A DNA stretch of 64,000 nucleotides from positions 52,491,416 through 52,555,415 of the forward strand of contig JALMGJ010000003.1 in the NCBI GenBank assembly GCA_023362775.1, written 5' to 3'. Numbering within the stretch: the stretch's first letter is position 1; each line of letters begins with the position of its first letter. Shown here in pieces: positions 12,465 through 23,034 of the stretch. A model generated the notes under the pieces. It ran no database searches and had not been told where the DNA came from. It worked only from the letters and a program-made list of their open reading frames with translations. Both the position numbers and the translations under genes were made by a program. This DNA comes from Charina bottae. Its lineage: Eukaryota; Chordata; Lepidosauria; Squamata; Charinaidae.

Positions 12465-15400
12465 ATCTATCTATCTATTTATTTTCTATGACCGCCCATC
12501 TCCCCCTCAAGGAGGGACTCTGTCATATTGCTATGACAAGCACATAAGCCATGCCATAGAGAAACGTATTATGTTCCTCCATTGGTGCTTAGATAAATAT
12601 CAGTCTGAAGATTATTTATTAGCTGGTCCTGCATAATAAACAGTTCAAGCCCTTGTAAACAGAAAAAGTGCTATATATTGATTTCCCTTCAGTAATGTAT
12701 GCGTTTCAAGTTCTGGGCTCAAAAATACAGAATAATAAAATTCATATTGCCAGCATCAACTTTGCTACCGTGATGACAGTGATGTGCAGGAATGTCTGCA
12801 GAAGGAAGGGGTAGAGGATAAAATAACTCTGTACATGAGCTTAGCAGCTCTGCTCCATTTCAGTAGTTCTAACAGACTGCTGAATGGGCTTCACTTTTAA
12901 ATGTGCTGAACGACATGATCCTTAATTAGATGGCCATGCTGAGGGTAATAGAGTGTAAGGACGATGTCCAAGCTGGCTAGTAATGATGATGGGAGTAGTA
13001 ATCCAACTACCTAGAAGACAATGGATTGGGGCAAGCAGGTCTAACTTTTTCTTTCTTTTTGAATGTTCTTCAAATTATCAGTTCTAGCAAAGCTAAAAAC
13101 TAGGTCATACCCTGATGCGGTCTTTAAATCTCACTTCTCCAGTATCACAAATTCCTTTAGTACTGTGTGGACATCTTTTCATGAGCTCCAGAAAATCTGT
13201 GTGATTGTAAGTCCCAGGTCCCAGTTTTCTTTTCTTGGAGAAAAATAAACATAAGAATATGGTTGAGAAAATGGATGCACATCTCTTGAATAACCTCTAC
13301 CGACCATTAGGAAGGGGGGGGGGAGAGAGAGACACACACAGAGAGAGAGAGATTGTGTGTGAATGTATTTTTCTACCCTAGCATTCTTGCTCACAACTAC
13401 TGTTTCCTCATTCCTAATAACAGTGGGGAAACAATAGTCTTGGTTAGGGTGAGTGTTGAAAGTTGTCTCCTCTCCTCTCTAATAATCTGTTCCCCAATGT
13501 CCAGATGATCAACTGAAAGGTGAATGTGTTTGCCAGGGATCTGTGGGTCAAAGAAACAGTGGATTGTATTTATGTGTTGTAGGGATTATATCTGGGATGC
13601 AGAAATTGGAATGATCACTAACTGGAAGTAAAAAAAAATACCAACAACTAACTCTAGCCCTAGATGTAGGTCGTAGATAGTTAATTTCATGTAATGCAGA
13701 ATTTTAAATTAGAAGATTTTGAGCAAAACTCTCAAAAAAGTTGGAGGAAAGTAAAAAAGTTATTAATAACACTTGTACATTTCTGAGAATAATTTCAGAG
13801 CACTGTGACAAGTTACCTTTCTGAGGGTCTTTAGCTTAACATCTGCTATTGTTGGGTGGGCCAAATAAGAGAATACTGTAACAAGAGAAACGGGACGGAT
13901 GGACAGATGGATGGGATTCATTGTTTTGAATTCTAGTGTATCATCACTGGGTGACAACGTGGTAATCCTAAAGGGGAAGAATTGATGTAATTTTAAACAA
14001 TCGTGGAATGACGTTCTACTGAAATGGGCAGCCCCCTCCATGGTTCACTTGCCTGATAAAGCAGGATCTACAGTTCCAAAATTATTTCTACTCATGTTCG
14101 AGTAAATGCCTATAAAAACCATGCTACACTGTAGGTCTACCAGGTCTCTGCTGCAAAAATCCTGATAATTTTTACTAGTGGATAGTAAAGAGATGGAATT
14201 TTCAAGAGCCCTTTGCTGCCATCTGTCGTCAGTCAGACGTTTGCAGACAGATCTGGTAGCCTTGCTCTCAGGGTAGCTAATGCCTGAAACTGAAGTATAC
14301 ATGAGGGATGTACAGACTGGGGCCAGCACAAGCAGTCCTATTACCCTGCTCACTTTGAGTCCTTGTTGGTTCAAGGAATTTATGGAAAAGTTCATTATCA
14401 GCGCTTAGTGCCACGAATCTAAATAGAATCCACTCACCCAAGCTTTCTCCTGCTGACATATTTCCTTAAATTTAAAATGTGGCATTTGAGTGAGTCTAGC
14501 TGCCTCCTGAGCCTTTGCCCAGCTAGAGCTTGATGCCTTCTTCTGCAAAGCAGAATTGCTGAAGCTTCCATGGTCAGTCGTATAAGTGCCCGGTCCTAAT
14601 TTTCGACTCTAAAGAAAATATGAAGTTAATATTGTTCCCTTGTTCATAGATACAGTTTGAAAAATAGACTAACCAGAACTTTATCAGGTACAAAGTGCTA
14701 TAATTCAGCTTTCCACAACAATGTGCCATCCAGATGTTACTGACTACTCTTCCCATCAAGCTGGCCAGGATGGCTAGTATACAGAGGTAATAGAAATCAG
14801 AGTCCATAACATCTATAGCATGTGAGGTACCCTCTATGACAGAGCTTTCCAGACTGTGTGTCGGGACACGTTAGTGTGTCAGCTGCAGTGTCTGGGTGTG
14901 TCGCAGCTGCTGCTGCCTCCCGAGCCCTGCCAGGATTCTGCGCAGGTCCTAGTGCCTGCCTTGTGCTTTGCTGCCTCCAAACCTGCTGTGATTCCACGCA
15001 GGTCCTAGTGCCTGCCTTGTGCCCTGCTGTAAGAGTGTGTCGCGAAATGATGCCCTGCTGTAAGAGTGTGTCGCAAAATGATGCATGTCTAAAAAGTGTG
15101 TCACCAACATGAAAAGTTTGGAAAGCTCTGCTCTATGACATAGAGTACACCATTGCCTGGTTCATACAAAATGCTAAACCATGATGTGGACTGTTGGTTT
15201 TTGGCTTAGTATGATGTGTGAATCCATTAAAGAGGTAAAGGATCCCCCCGTACATTTGTGCAGTCGTGTCCGACTCTAGGGGCCGGTGCTCATCTCCGTT
15301 TGTTAGCTGAAGAGCCAGCGTTGTCCGAAGACGCTTCCACGGTCATGAGGCCGGCATGACGTGCGCGGAACGCTGTTACCTTCCCACCAAAGTGGTACCT

Positions 15401-16808
15401 ATTTGTCTCCTTGCATTTGCATGCTTTCAAATTGCTAGGTTGGCAAGAGCTGGGGCTAGTGCGGGAGCTCACTCCGTCACGCGGGGGTAGGGATTCGAAC
15501 CTCTGAACTTGCGATCTTCTGATCGACAAGCCTGGCATCTTACCCGCTGAGCCACCACGCCCCTTTTTCCATAGGCATCCTTTAAACAACAACAAATTAC
15601 ACTTGATCTTAGCCAAAAGGCTGAGAAGCAATATCTATTAAAAGCTATGATGATGTCAAAATGACAACACATGCATTATGAGGTCATTGCACCAATGATG
15701 TGATTATGTAATTTGCACTAGTGATGTCAAGATGGAAATACATACACATATATGTCATCATCTGTTCCTCCTCTGCAGGCACCTATGTTGATTCTAGCAC
15801 AGAAGGAAGCTATCGTTTTTAACCACAAAAGATACATTTTATATCACACTAAGTGTAATGGGCAGAAGGAATAACCTTGAGGAATAGGAGGAAGAGCTGC
15901 AACCAAGACAATGGTCTGATTAAAGAAATCTGAGTCTGGGCCAGAATTGTAACCTGAGAAAGTGTCTCAGGCAAGACCCTCCCTAGTTCTCCCGAAGATA
16001 AAGGGGGGGAGAAGAGACGCATATTCAGACTTGCAAGATTCTGTTATAATCTTGCCTGATTTTATAATACTTATAAAAGTATTATAAGTGTACATGATTT
16101 TGGTTTCCTAGTCTGGTCAACCTTGAAGGGCTGACATTAAGCAAAAGCCAAGCACATTCTGGCCTACCCAAGCATTTCTCTCCAGTTGTGTTCTCTTAGT
16201 TGATATGCCTATTCTGCTTTCTCTGTTTGGTTTCTGTAAAACGCCAGTCAAGATATGGCTGCAACTGCTGTATTCCAAGCAATAGAGAACTAGTGATCAT
16301 GCCGCAACATTTTTGGAAATTCATGGAAAAAAATTCATGGGAAAAATGGGAAAAATGCATGCCAATGGAAGAAGCAGAAAGACATTATACTGTAAAGAAG
16401 TATTTCTGGGGTAAAGATGAAATCTTTGCACGCAAGAGTGTGCGAGGAAACAGAAAAGGACATCAGAACGCATGATGCTTTGGAGAGTAACAATGATGAT
16501 TTTGTAGGTTTCTCACATTTTTTACTCTAACATTTCTGAGAATCAGAAAGTCCCAGAAATTATATGGGAGGGAAGTTCAAAAATATTTTCTTTAGGTTTC
16601 AAAAATATTTTTTTGATTGTGCAAGTTGTATTTTCTTGTTCAACCACATACTGTATATAGAAAATTTGGAAAAAATAGTCTTACTTTGTGGATGTAAGAT
16701 GCATTGAGAAATATACTCACCAATTCTGAACAGACACTCTTGCAGTATGGGGCCTGGAGAAAAGTACTGGGCCTCTTGACATTAGGATAAATGGCTGATA
16801 CATCAAAT
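6235..16808 (-). CDS. LEXM: LEXM/CIMAP2 (lymphocyte expansion molecule), partial, five exons
   Basis: Five minus-strand exons join in frame: 16808-16721, 14608-14438, 13233-13111, 10792-10664 and 6373-6235 (29, 57, 41, 43 and 46 full codons). Each carries or flanks Pro-Gly-Pro SHIPPO-like motifs: LGPGTY, LGPGTYN, YPGPGTY and GLGPGTYN. Exon 2 has SWAKAQEAARLTQMPHF and exon 5 has RGPYETFTGDRSKP, both close to my recollection of human LEXM. Family knowledge: LEXM was described as promoting CD8 T-cell expansion and was later grouped with ciliary microtubule-associated SHIPPO proteins; its biochemical role is poorly known. The first coding exon (intron phase 2 before 16808) and exons after 6235 (the exon ends one base into a codon) were not found. 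The opposite orientation to TTC22 matches human gene order. The donor at 10663 reads GC rather than GT. Confidence 0.85.
7200..7405 (-). repeat. Probable tRNA-derived SINE remnant
   Basis: The plus strand shows a degraded form of a common reptile repeat that begins TATAGGAAGCT and runs to CTCTCCTACTGAACT, which looks like a reversed tRNA-type head. It is strongly mutated. The family was assigned from memory of its general pattern. Confidence 0.35.
7430..7775 (-). mobile_element. CR1/L3-like LINE 3' UTR fragment
   Basis: The TTATTTA-rich start, the GGCCACCTAACTC segment and the downstream 'GGGGGAAGATCATTCCAAGG' segment match, in reverse orientation, the 3' UTR and tail of the L3-like LINE seen elsewhere in this window (for example 42.5-42.85 kb). 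It is decayed. Confidence 0.5.
8116..10424 (-). mobile_element. BovB LINE, 5'-truncated, 10-bp TSD
   Basis: A minus-strand BovB (RTE clade) is flanked by TAGTTCATAT at 8106-8115 and 10425-10434. The 3' end carries the TTG-type microsatellite tail followed (in reverse) by the CAGTCGTGTCCGACTC block that is also the tail of Sauria SINEs. It is truncated at the 5' side inside the endonuclease domain. It sits in the LEXM intron between the exons at 10664 and 6373. Confidence 0.93.
8128..10424 (-). CDS. BovB polyprotein fragment (endonuclease C-terminus, RT)
   Basis: The frame is open without a stop from the truncation point at 10424 to the natural stop at 8128, about 765 codons. The first internal start-like codon (TTG) is at 10221; no upstream ATG is required because the element is truncated. 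The beginning encodes the end of the apurinic endonuclease (DYILCSQRW, then GSDHELL near 10275). The RT core follows with the YADD box, and the end reads VTKSRTRLND, the usual BovB C-terminus. The absence of stops over 2.3 kb points to a young copy. It cannot be autonomous because most of the endonuclease is missing. Confidence 0.88.
10450..10546. repeat. (TA)n microsatellite between 16-bp direct repeats
   Basis: About 97 bases of nearly pure TA are bounded on both sides by the same 16-mer, TTCATATACAACAAGT (10428-10443 and 10547-10562). It lies just outside the 5' end of the BovB copy and about 120 bp from a LEXM exon. Confidence 0.9.
10664..10792 (-). CDS. LEXM: LEXM coding exon (fourth found), GC donor
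   Basis: The acceptor is CCTCTTAG above 10792. The exon is 129 nt, phase 0 at both ends, and encodes YPGPGTYGNPYVKLQEKEK and on to FTVFHA. No GT donor fits the reading frame at the expected end. GCAAGT at 10663-10658 fits phase 0 and splices directly to GSGLGPG in the next exon, as in the human protein, so a GC-AG intron is inferred. Confidence 0.78.
10793..11504. other. LEXM intron sequence, (GA)n tract
   Basis: This is intronic, with a GA microsatellite around 10816-10835. No other feature was seen. Confidence 0.6.
11514..11916. mobile_element. Non-autonomous hAT-like element, GC-rich centre
   Basis: The terminal inverted repeats are AGGCTGACCATA at the left and its near-complement TATGGTCAGTCT at the right. 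The element is flanked by AGATTTGGG at 11505-11513 and 11917-11925; hAT duplications are normally 8 bp, so one base of the nine is ambiguous. The interior (11620-11880) is very GC-rich and has no believable protein. Longer ORFs on both strands are a by-product of base composition. Confidence 0.75.
11926..13110. other. LEXM intron with (TCTA)n and L3-like tail
   Basis: A TCTA tetranucleotide array lies at 12421-12476. It is followed by GACCGCCCATCTCCCCCTC, the reversed tail of the L3-like LINE (about 12487-12515). Nothing else was recognised. Confidence 0.6.
13111..13233 (-). CDS. LEXM: LEXM coding exon (third found)
   Basis: The acceptor is TTTTTCTCCAAG above 13233 and the donor is GTATGA below 13111. 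The exon is 123 nt, phase 0 at both ends. It encodes KRKLGPGTYNHTDFLELM and ends TGEVRFKDRIR; the human protein has the same Gly-Glu-Val-Arg-Phe stretch after a LGPGSYN motif. Confidence 0.87.
13234..14437. other. LEXM intron, no additional exon accepted
   Basis: A G-run followed by AG/AC-rich simple sequence lies at 13310-13355. No further exon or element was recognised. A splice-like segment near 13817-13876 was considered and rejected. Confidence 0.5.
14438..14608 (-). CDS. LEXM: LEXM coding exon (second found)
   Basis: The acceptor is TTTTCTTTAG above 14608 and the donor is GTGAGT at 14437-14432. The exon is 171 nt, phase 0 at both ends. It begins SRKLGPGTYTTDHG, contains SWAKAQEAARLTQMPHF and ends QQEKAW. 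The Ala-Lys-Ala-Gln-Glu and Thr-Gln-x-Pro-His-Phe blocks are what identify the gene. Confidence 0.92.
14840..15130. mobile_element. hAT MITE, 291 bp, 8-bp TSD
   Basis: The termini are CAGAGCTTTCC and GGAAAGCTCTG, flanked by CTCTATGA at 14832-14839 and 15131-15138. The interior is full of GTGTGTCG-type motifs and is related to the element at 63269-63554 (reverse orientation). There is no transposase, so it is non-autonomous. Confidence 0.92.
15233..15563 (-). mobile_element. Sauria SINE
   Basis: The tRNA-derived head is at the right (reverse of GGCTCAGCGGGTAAG). The body has CTTCCACGGTCATG in reverse orientation. The BovB-like tail with CAGTCGTGTCCGACTC is at the left. Sauria SINEs are restricted to squamates and are mobilised by BovB-type RT. 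Confidence 0.93.
15597..15632 (-). pseudogene. U2 snRNA 5' fragment
   Basis: Read on the minus strand from 15632, about 36 bases match the first part of U2 snRNA (CTTTTGGCTAAGATCAAGTG is intact), with two changes that both look like CpG loss. Past U2 position 36 or so the sequence becomes TTTGTTGTTGTTTAAAGG. It has no U2 promoter and no Sm site, so it is a truncated retrocopy. Confidence 0.82.
15854..16136 (+). mobile_element. Solo LTR, about 283 bp
   Basis: It begins TGTAATGG and ends GGGCTGACA, with a 4-of-5 match duplication (CTAAG left, TTAAG right). It shares AGACTTGCAAGATTCTGTTA and CAAGACCCTCCCTAG blocks with the LTRs at 47.0 and 62.1 kb. No internal retroviral genes are present, so it is a recombined solo LTR. 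Confidence 0.75.
16137..16720. other. LEXM intron, nothing recognised
   Basis: No feature was recognised. A short ORF around 16200-16475 has no family resemblance and is not called. Confidence 0.5.
16721..16808 (-). CDS. LEXM: LEXM coding exon (first found)
   Basis: The acceptor is TTGGTTAG above 16808 and the donor is GTGAGT at 16720-16715. The exon is 88 nt: one base completing a split codon, then 29 codons beginning FDVSAIYPNVKRPS and ending SVCSEL. The frame joins the exon at 14608 exactly. Similarity to the human protein is weaker here, so identity rests on frame, splice sites and position. Confidence 0.75.
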
Positions 16809-17123
16809 CTAACCAAGAGAAAACACATTCAAAATTCACAGTCAGAAGAATAACATCCAAATAATGAAAATATCTTTCTTTTGCCTTTATTAACATTTTA
16901 GCCACAAGAACTTGCTAGTCACTGTGATATAATAAGGAAGCAGGATGTAGTCAACTTCTAATCTGTCATTTGAGATTAGTACAGAAGTTTTAAAACTACA
17001 GGATTGGGATGGGTGGAACAACGTGTATGCTGCTAACCACCCCAACCAGCATAGCCAATGGTTAGTGATGTAACTTGTTGACCAGGGGCTTCCGTTCTAG
17101 ACCCAGCACCATTTTAGAAGTCT

Positions 17124-17464
17124 AAGGTAAAGGTTCCCCCCGCACATTTTGTGCAGTCGTGTCCGACTCTAGGGGCCGGTGCTCATCTCCGTTTGTTAGC
17201 CGAAGAGCCAGCATTGTCCAAAGACGCTTCCACGGTCATGTGGCCGCATGACACGCACGGAACGCTGTTACCTTCCCACCGAAGAGGTACCTATTTATCT
17301 ACTTGCATTTGCATGCTTTCGAATTGCTAGGTTGGCAAGAGCTGGAGCTAGTGCAAGAGCTCACCCTGTCATGCAGGGCTAGGGATTCGAACCTCCGAAA
17401 TTGAAATCTTCCCATCGACAAGCCTGGCGTCTTACCCGCTGAGCCTTACACTTACCCGCTGAGT
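17124..17464 (-). mobile_element. Sauria SINE
   Basis: Full-length form in reverse orientation. The tRNA-side end is disturbed: the ACCCGCTGAG segment appears twice in a row (17430-17464), a small local duplication. Confidence 0.9.
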
Positions 17465-19308
17465 CTACTAATAGGTAAATTCTAATATTCCTGTACCTTA
17501 TGGTTGTTCCTGAGCTGACTCTGACCTATAGAATTTAAATACAGAGTCTTATCCAATTAGGCTCTGGTAGAGTCAAGTCCCCTCTTTTTTCACATGCTTA
17601 TTTCAAATCTGCTCCAGAGCACTGGGGACCTACAGAGCAGATCTATATAGTCATGGGGCTGCAGCAAGAAAGAGAGAAAGGAATATGACATTGTACAAGT
17701 GGCAATTCTTTAACATTGGATATAATTCATAGTAATTTAGTAATTTACATTAAAATTTACTTTAAAATCCATGTGTTTAGGACTTTATTACACAGAAGGC
17801 TTCATCAACACAACACACACACACCCAAACATATGAGAAGAAATTGGCTTTCTGGCTTGTGGTAATGGGATTTATAGGGCAAGATGTCTAAAGATGTCGA
17901 GCTGAGGAAGACTACTATAAAATATATCCTATGCTGAGTGCATCTTTAAGTAAGGAAATAAGAAAATTATTTTAAATAAATAACTTGAAAAAAAATATTA
18001 TTTTCAGTTCCGTTGACCTACTGTGTAGTGCATTGGGGAAACATTTGTGATTTTGAGACATTGCATTTAAGATGCAGTGTAAGACATTTTGTGAGTAGAC
18101 CTTGAAAATCTAAGCAAGGTGATAACAATAACTCTTCACCCTCTTCTGCTATTGGAAATATATCTAATTTGCCTCAGCATTCTGATTTTGATACATTCCC
18201 TGTTAAGTTCTCTTTTCTTAAACTATGGTGGCCATTATCTTTCATATTTGTTGCATTAGCTATTTCATTGTTTTGAAATCACAGTGGACTGTCCAATAGA
18301 ATTTGGAACACTCCCATGAACACTTGTAAGTGGTGCCATTCATGCCATGCCCACCAATGCAATATTAATAACATAATGACTATTTCTTATTAAAATTAAT
18401 TATAGGGATTAATATTCCTATTAATAACAAGAGGTAATCTGCCTATCTTCGTTTTTAAGGGTTTTCTGTTCTCTCCTAGGTCTGTAATTTGGAAAAGAAC
18501 TGCCAAATACTTGATGTAATTAAATAAAAAACTACGACCAAATGACAGGACTAAAGATATTATGATGAAAGCCAGAGTGGTGCCATGGTTAAGATGTTGG
18601 ACTAGAATCAGGAAAACCAAGATTCAGGTTTACCCTCAACCAGGACATTCACTGGGTAATTTTTAGCCAGATATTATCTCTCAGCCCAATGCACATCTAC
18701 AACACAGGATGATCATGATGATGATCGTCGTCGTCGTCATCATCTAGATTTGGCTGCCAACTCCAATTCTGGGTGGCTTAAATTTTAAGAGTAAAACAAT
18801 AATAAATAGAAGAAATCATCTATGTCTGGACACAACAAATTACATATACTACAAAAACACACCCAAAAAGGGTTCAGTGACCTGGGAGAAAAGAGGTTTT
18901 TAAAGACTTCTGGAATCCCATCGGGTAGGAGTCATTGTTGTGGGAATAAAATAGGAGGAAGGTATGCTTTGTATACCCCTTGAGATCCTAAAGAAAAGAT
19001 GAGACATAAATGAAATAACAACAACAACCCATTTCAAGCTTTTGCTTCAAAGCCAAAGCCATCTCTTCTAATCGCACACACACAAACCACATATTCCAAC
19101 TCCAACGTGTAAAAATGATGTAAATTATCTGGATCATTACAGCAGGGTTTTCCAAACTGTGTGCCATGTGTTATGGCCAAAACCTGGCTGACTTAAATTA
19201 GCCAAATCACTTTGAAGATACATCATAAATGTATTAAGCAGGCCAACAACTACAGCTCTTTGGCAGCTAGCTGAGCAGCCCTGAGCAGAAGCAGACCAAA
19301 GCTTATAT
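17465..19308. other. Upstream of LEXM exons; tRNA-SINE remnant
   Basis: At 18568-18760 on the plus strand is a tRNA-derived SINE remnant (GGTGCCATGGTTAAGATGTT, then CTCTCAGCCCAATG, with a GATGATCGTCGTCG tail). The rest shows nothing recognisable. The missing first LEXM exon could lie in this interval or in the space up to TTC22. Confidence 0.45.
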
Positions 19309-19320
19309 ACCTTTGGCCTA

Positions 19321-20310
19321 AAGGTAAAGGTTCCCCCCGCACATTTGTGCAGTCGTGTCCAACTCTAGGGGCCGGTGCTCATCTCCGTTTGTTAGCTGAA
19401 GAGCCAGCGTTGTCCGAAGACGCTTCCACGGTCATGTGGCCGCATGACCCGCGTGGAACGCTGTTACCTACCCACCGAAGTGGTACCTATTCATCTACTT
19501 GCATTTGCATGCCTTCGAATTGCTAGGTTGGCAAGAGCTGGGGTGAGTGCGGGAGCTCACTCCGCACGCAGGGCTAGGGATTCGAACCTCCGAACTTGCA
19601 ATCTTCTGATCAACAAGCCTGGCGTCTTACCCGCTGAGCCACCAAGCCCCTTCAAATGGATGATGTACTAAAGCTTTCTTGCTGCTTGCCAAACTGACAT
19701 GGGATAAAGGTAAAGGTAAAGGTTCCCCCCGCACATTTGTGCAGTCGTGTCCAACTCTAGGGGCCAGTGCTCATCTCCGTTTGTTAGCCGAAGAGCCAGT
19801 GTTGTCCGAAGATGCTTCCACGGTCATGTGGCCGCATGACCCGCGTGGAACGCTGTTACCTACCCACCGAAGTGGTACCTATTCATCTACTTGCATTTGC
19901 ATGCCTTCGAATTGCTAGGTTGGCAAGAGCTGGGGTGAGTGCGGGAGCTCACTCTGCACGCAGGGCTAGGGATTCGAACCTCCGAACTTGCAATCTTCTG
20001 ATCAACAAGCCTGGCGTCTTACCCGCTGAGCCACCAAGCCCCTTCAAATGGATGATGTACTAAAGCTTTCTTGCTGCTTGCCAAACTGACATGGGGTAAA
20101 GGTAAAGGTAAAGGTTCCCCCCGCACATTTGTGCAGTCGTGTCCAACTCTAGGGGCCGGTGCTCATCTCCGTTTGTTAGCCGAAGAGCCAGTGTTGTCCG
20201 AAGACGCTTCCACGGTCATGTGGCCGGCATGATGCGCGTGGGACGTTGTTACCTACCCACCGAAGTGGTACCTATTCATCTACTTGCATTTGCTGAGCCA
20301 CCACGCCCCT
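19321..20310 (-). repeat. Tandem Sauria SINE array, 392-bp period, one TSD
   Basis: Three Sauria SINE units in the same orientation lie at 19321-19650, about 19704-20042 and about 20096-20309. They are joined by two nearly identical spacers of about 54 bp (TTCAAATGGATGATGTACTA and onward). The same landmark (GTTCCCCCC) falls at 19330, 19722 and 20114, so the period is exactly 392 bp. The whole array is enclosed by a single 12-bp duplication, ACCTTTGGCCTA, at 19309-19320 and 20311-20322. The third unit lacks most of the tRNA-related part. The spacer is not found outside the array within this window. Confidence 0.9.
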
Positions 20311-20322
20311 ACCTTTGGCCTA

Positions 20323-21990
20323 CTACCTTACAAAGACAGGACAAAGAAAGGCAGACACAGTGTAAATTACAGCATGACGTTGGAATATTTCTGATAAACC
20401 TATCTGGGTGACCTTGTTATAAGTTATCACTTCTTACTAGCATGCTAGCTATACTATCTTTGAGATGTGGTCAGTGAATTTAACAATGTGGCTTACTGGG
20501 CCACTGGTTCCTATCTGTTCCCTCCCCGTCACCACTCAGGGTCATATGTATGTGGAGGGGGAGAGATCTTACAGGATTGGTAGTGAATGCAGCTCACATG
20601 TGTATGGGGGGTACCTTATACCATCACACATGGAACTCTAGGATTCCATGAGAACTTGATGGGATTTCTTTGAGAAAGTAAGAGCAGCAGCAGCAGCAAC
20701 AACAAAAGTCCACTCAAACACAGCCAGTTTTACTCTCCCTAGTGCCTTCATGATTCCTCCTTGCAAAAATCTTTTTAGGAAAGGTAGGGTAGGGCTGGTT
20801 TAAGGGGGTGGCATCAGATGAAGCTACTTTGGGCTTCAGAAAAGGAGGGGGGACCCTGGGCAAGGCAGCAGGTGAGTGATTAGAGGGCCCAAAATGCAGA
20901 GGTTATGTCTGTCTGTCTCCATTGCTCCAGCCCCAAGACAGCACCTTGTGTTCGCCTTGGGCCAACGGGATTTCGGCAGGTACATTCACCCATTGCTCCA
21001 TAGTCAGCCAACAGGTCGATCAGGGTAACGGGGTAATTCTAAGCAGGATTTTACTGAGATAGGAGTAATGCTGTTTCATTCTGTTCTGTTCTCTTCCCAC
21101 ATCATTCTGTCAATGTAAAGCGCTATTTGCTCTAAAGCTCTGTCTCGTCTTCCTCCCTCTCACTTTCCAGGAATCCATCTGCAATATTAAACTGTGTGTA
21201 GCGGAGGGGCTCCAAACCTGGGGTTGCATGGGACCCCAAATTCCTTGAACCAGCCCTGCTGTAGAGCAAAATGAAGAATGATAGCTACAAAGGGAAGAGG
21301 GGACTACAAGGGGAAAGAAGAACCAGAGCAGCTTAAGGCAGGGAGCCTCTGTTGAGCCTGTGCTTTCAACATACAGTACGACTCCTCGCACTCATTCATA
21401 GAATATACAGTATAGTCAATCTGATCCTTTGTCTTCCTAATTACAGCATGTTATATCAGGAAAAAAGATAACATATGTGGGTTTCAGGAAACCAGAGTAT
21501 ATAGAATATATAAGAATATATACAGTATAAAGGATATATAAATATAAAGAACACAAATCACTATGGCACTTCTGTCCCTCCATGTATTTGGGAATGGGAC
21601 TAAGGGGACAGGGTGTTGCTGAATGCCTGGTCTGCCTGCAATAAAGCTTGCCTCATCCACAATAAGGTTGTGGATGAGAGGGCAGGCCTGGCTTGTATTA
21701 GCAAAACCTGAATGGGGCCAGGGGATGGGTATTCCCCTCTTAGAGGTCTGCTCCACTGAGTTTCAGGTTTTACATCAGCTGCAACCTCAGGAAAGGAGAG
21801 GTCGAGTGGCAAATGTCCTTCGGGAGACTCTGCTGGTATCAAGAGATACTTTCTGGCAGTTAACTGGATATGAGGCTTTACTAGTGAAGCTGGGTTCACA
21901 GGACAAGGCATCTGATGAAATTGCTCAGTTTCCAGAAGGCACCTGCGGAGTTCTATCTATGCCTTAACCACTGTTGGAACAAGGAAGTTG
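20323..21990. other. Intergenic, nothing firmly recognised
   Basis: No gene or well-supported element was seen. Part of 21600-21990 may be the 5' continuation of the L3-like LINE that becomes readable from about 22000. Confidence 0.45.
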
Positions 21991-23034
21991 TACCTGAATG
22001 GCCTCTCCCAGATTGCAAACCAAGGGCACCCCGTGGTTTTCCAAGAAGCTCTGGAGAATGAACAAAGGCAAGGATGCTTAGAGCACCACTGGTGTAAAAT
22101 AAGAAGGGATTCTGACCAAGCACTGATAAGGGTCCATATTCAGGCTTATACCATGCTGATAAGAGCAATTAAATGTTGATATTTTTCTGCTCTTATTGCA
22201 TCCTCATATTTTTGCCCAGCAAGGATGGACAAGAGGAATACCTAAAAGGCTTCTGTAAAGAATTCTCTAGGCATCTGGAGGATGAAGTCACTCAGATTCA
22301 TTGGGAGTTAGATACTAGCCAGGCAGATCCAGGGAAGGTGGCTGAGGCTTCGTCTTGAAAAGTTTTCTAGGGTAACTCTGACCCTGTGAATCCTGAGGAA
22401 GTGGATAGGATTCTCTGCAGCACCTACTCAGCCATTTGCAGTCTGGACCACTACCCTTCCTGTTAGTGAAAGCCTCCAGGGAGATGATGGGCAGCTCGAT
22501 CAGGGCGGTGGTGAATGTAACCTTGAGAGGCAGTGTTACCCCTTTCTTTGAAAGAGGCGGTGAGGCCTCCCCACCTCAAGTAACTATTTGGATTGCTGCC
22601 GTAGATGGCCGTGGAGGAAATGGATTATTTGAACCTGTTTGGGTCAGGCTTCAGGTCCAGTTCAGCACAGAGGTAGCATTAATCACATTTATTGATGATC
22701 TCTGGTGGGACAGGGATAGGGTAATGCAACCTTAATGGTCCTGCTTGATCTCTGTAGCTTTCTCTACCATTGGTCATGGAATCCTTCTGAGCCATCTCCA
22801 AGATCTAGGAGTGGTGAACACTCTCTTGCATTTCTCTACTCTTCTGAAAGGATGGTTCCAGTTACTGTTGGTAAGGGGAGAGATTGAGCCCTAGGTCCCT
22901 CAATTGTGGGGTGCCACAGGGCTCAACAATCTCTCCACTCCTTTAACATGTACATGAAACCACTAAGTGAGATAATCCATCAGCATGGAGTCAGGTTTCA
23001 TCAATATGCAGATGAGATCCAACTTTACATCTCT

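Noticed and set aside
13817..13876. Splice-like segment (CTCTTGTTACAG ... AAG|GTAACT) on the minus strand
   Set aside because: The frame has no LEXM-like motif, and the flanking LEXM exons already join in phase 0 without it.
14045..14395. 116-codon minus-strand ORF between LEXM exons
   Set aside because: It begins and ends in intron sequence, has no Pro-Gly-Pro motif, and would break the frame between verified exons.
21623..21967. 114-codon plus-strand ORF
   Set aside because: No domain recognised; it may be a decayed LINE segment but is not supported well enough to call.
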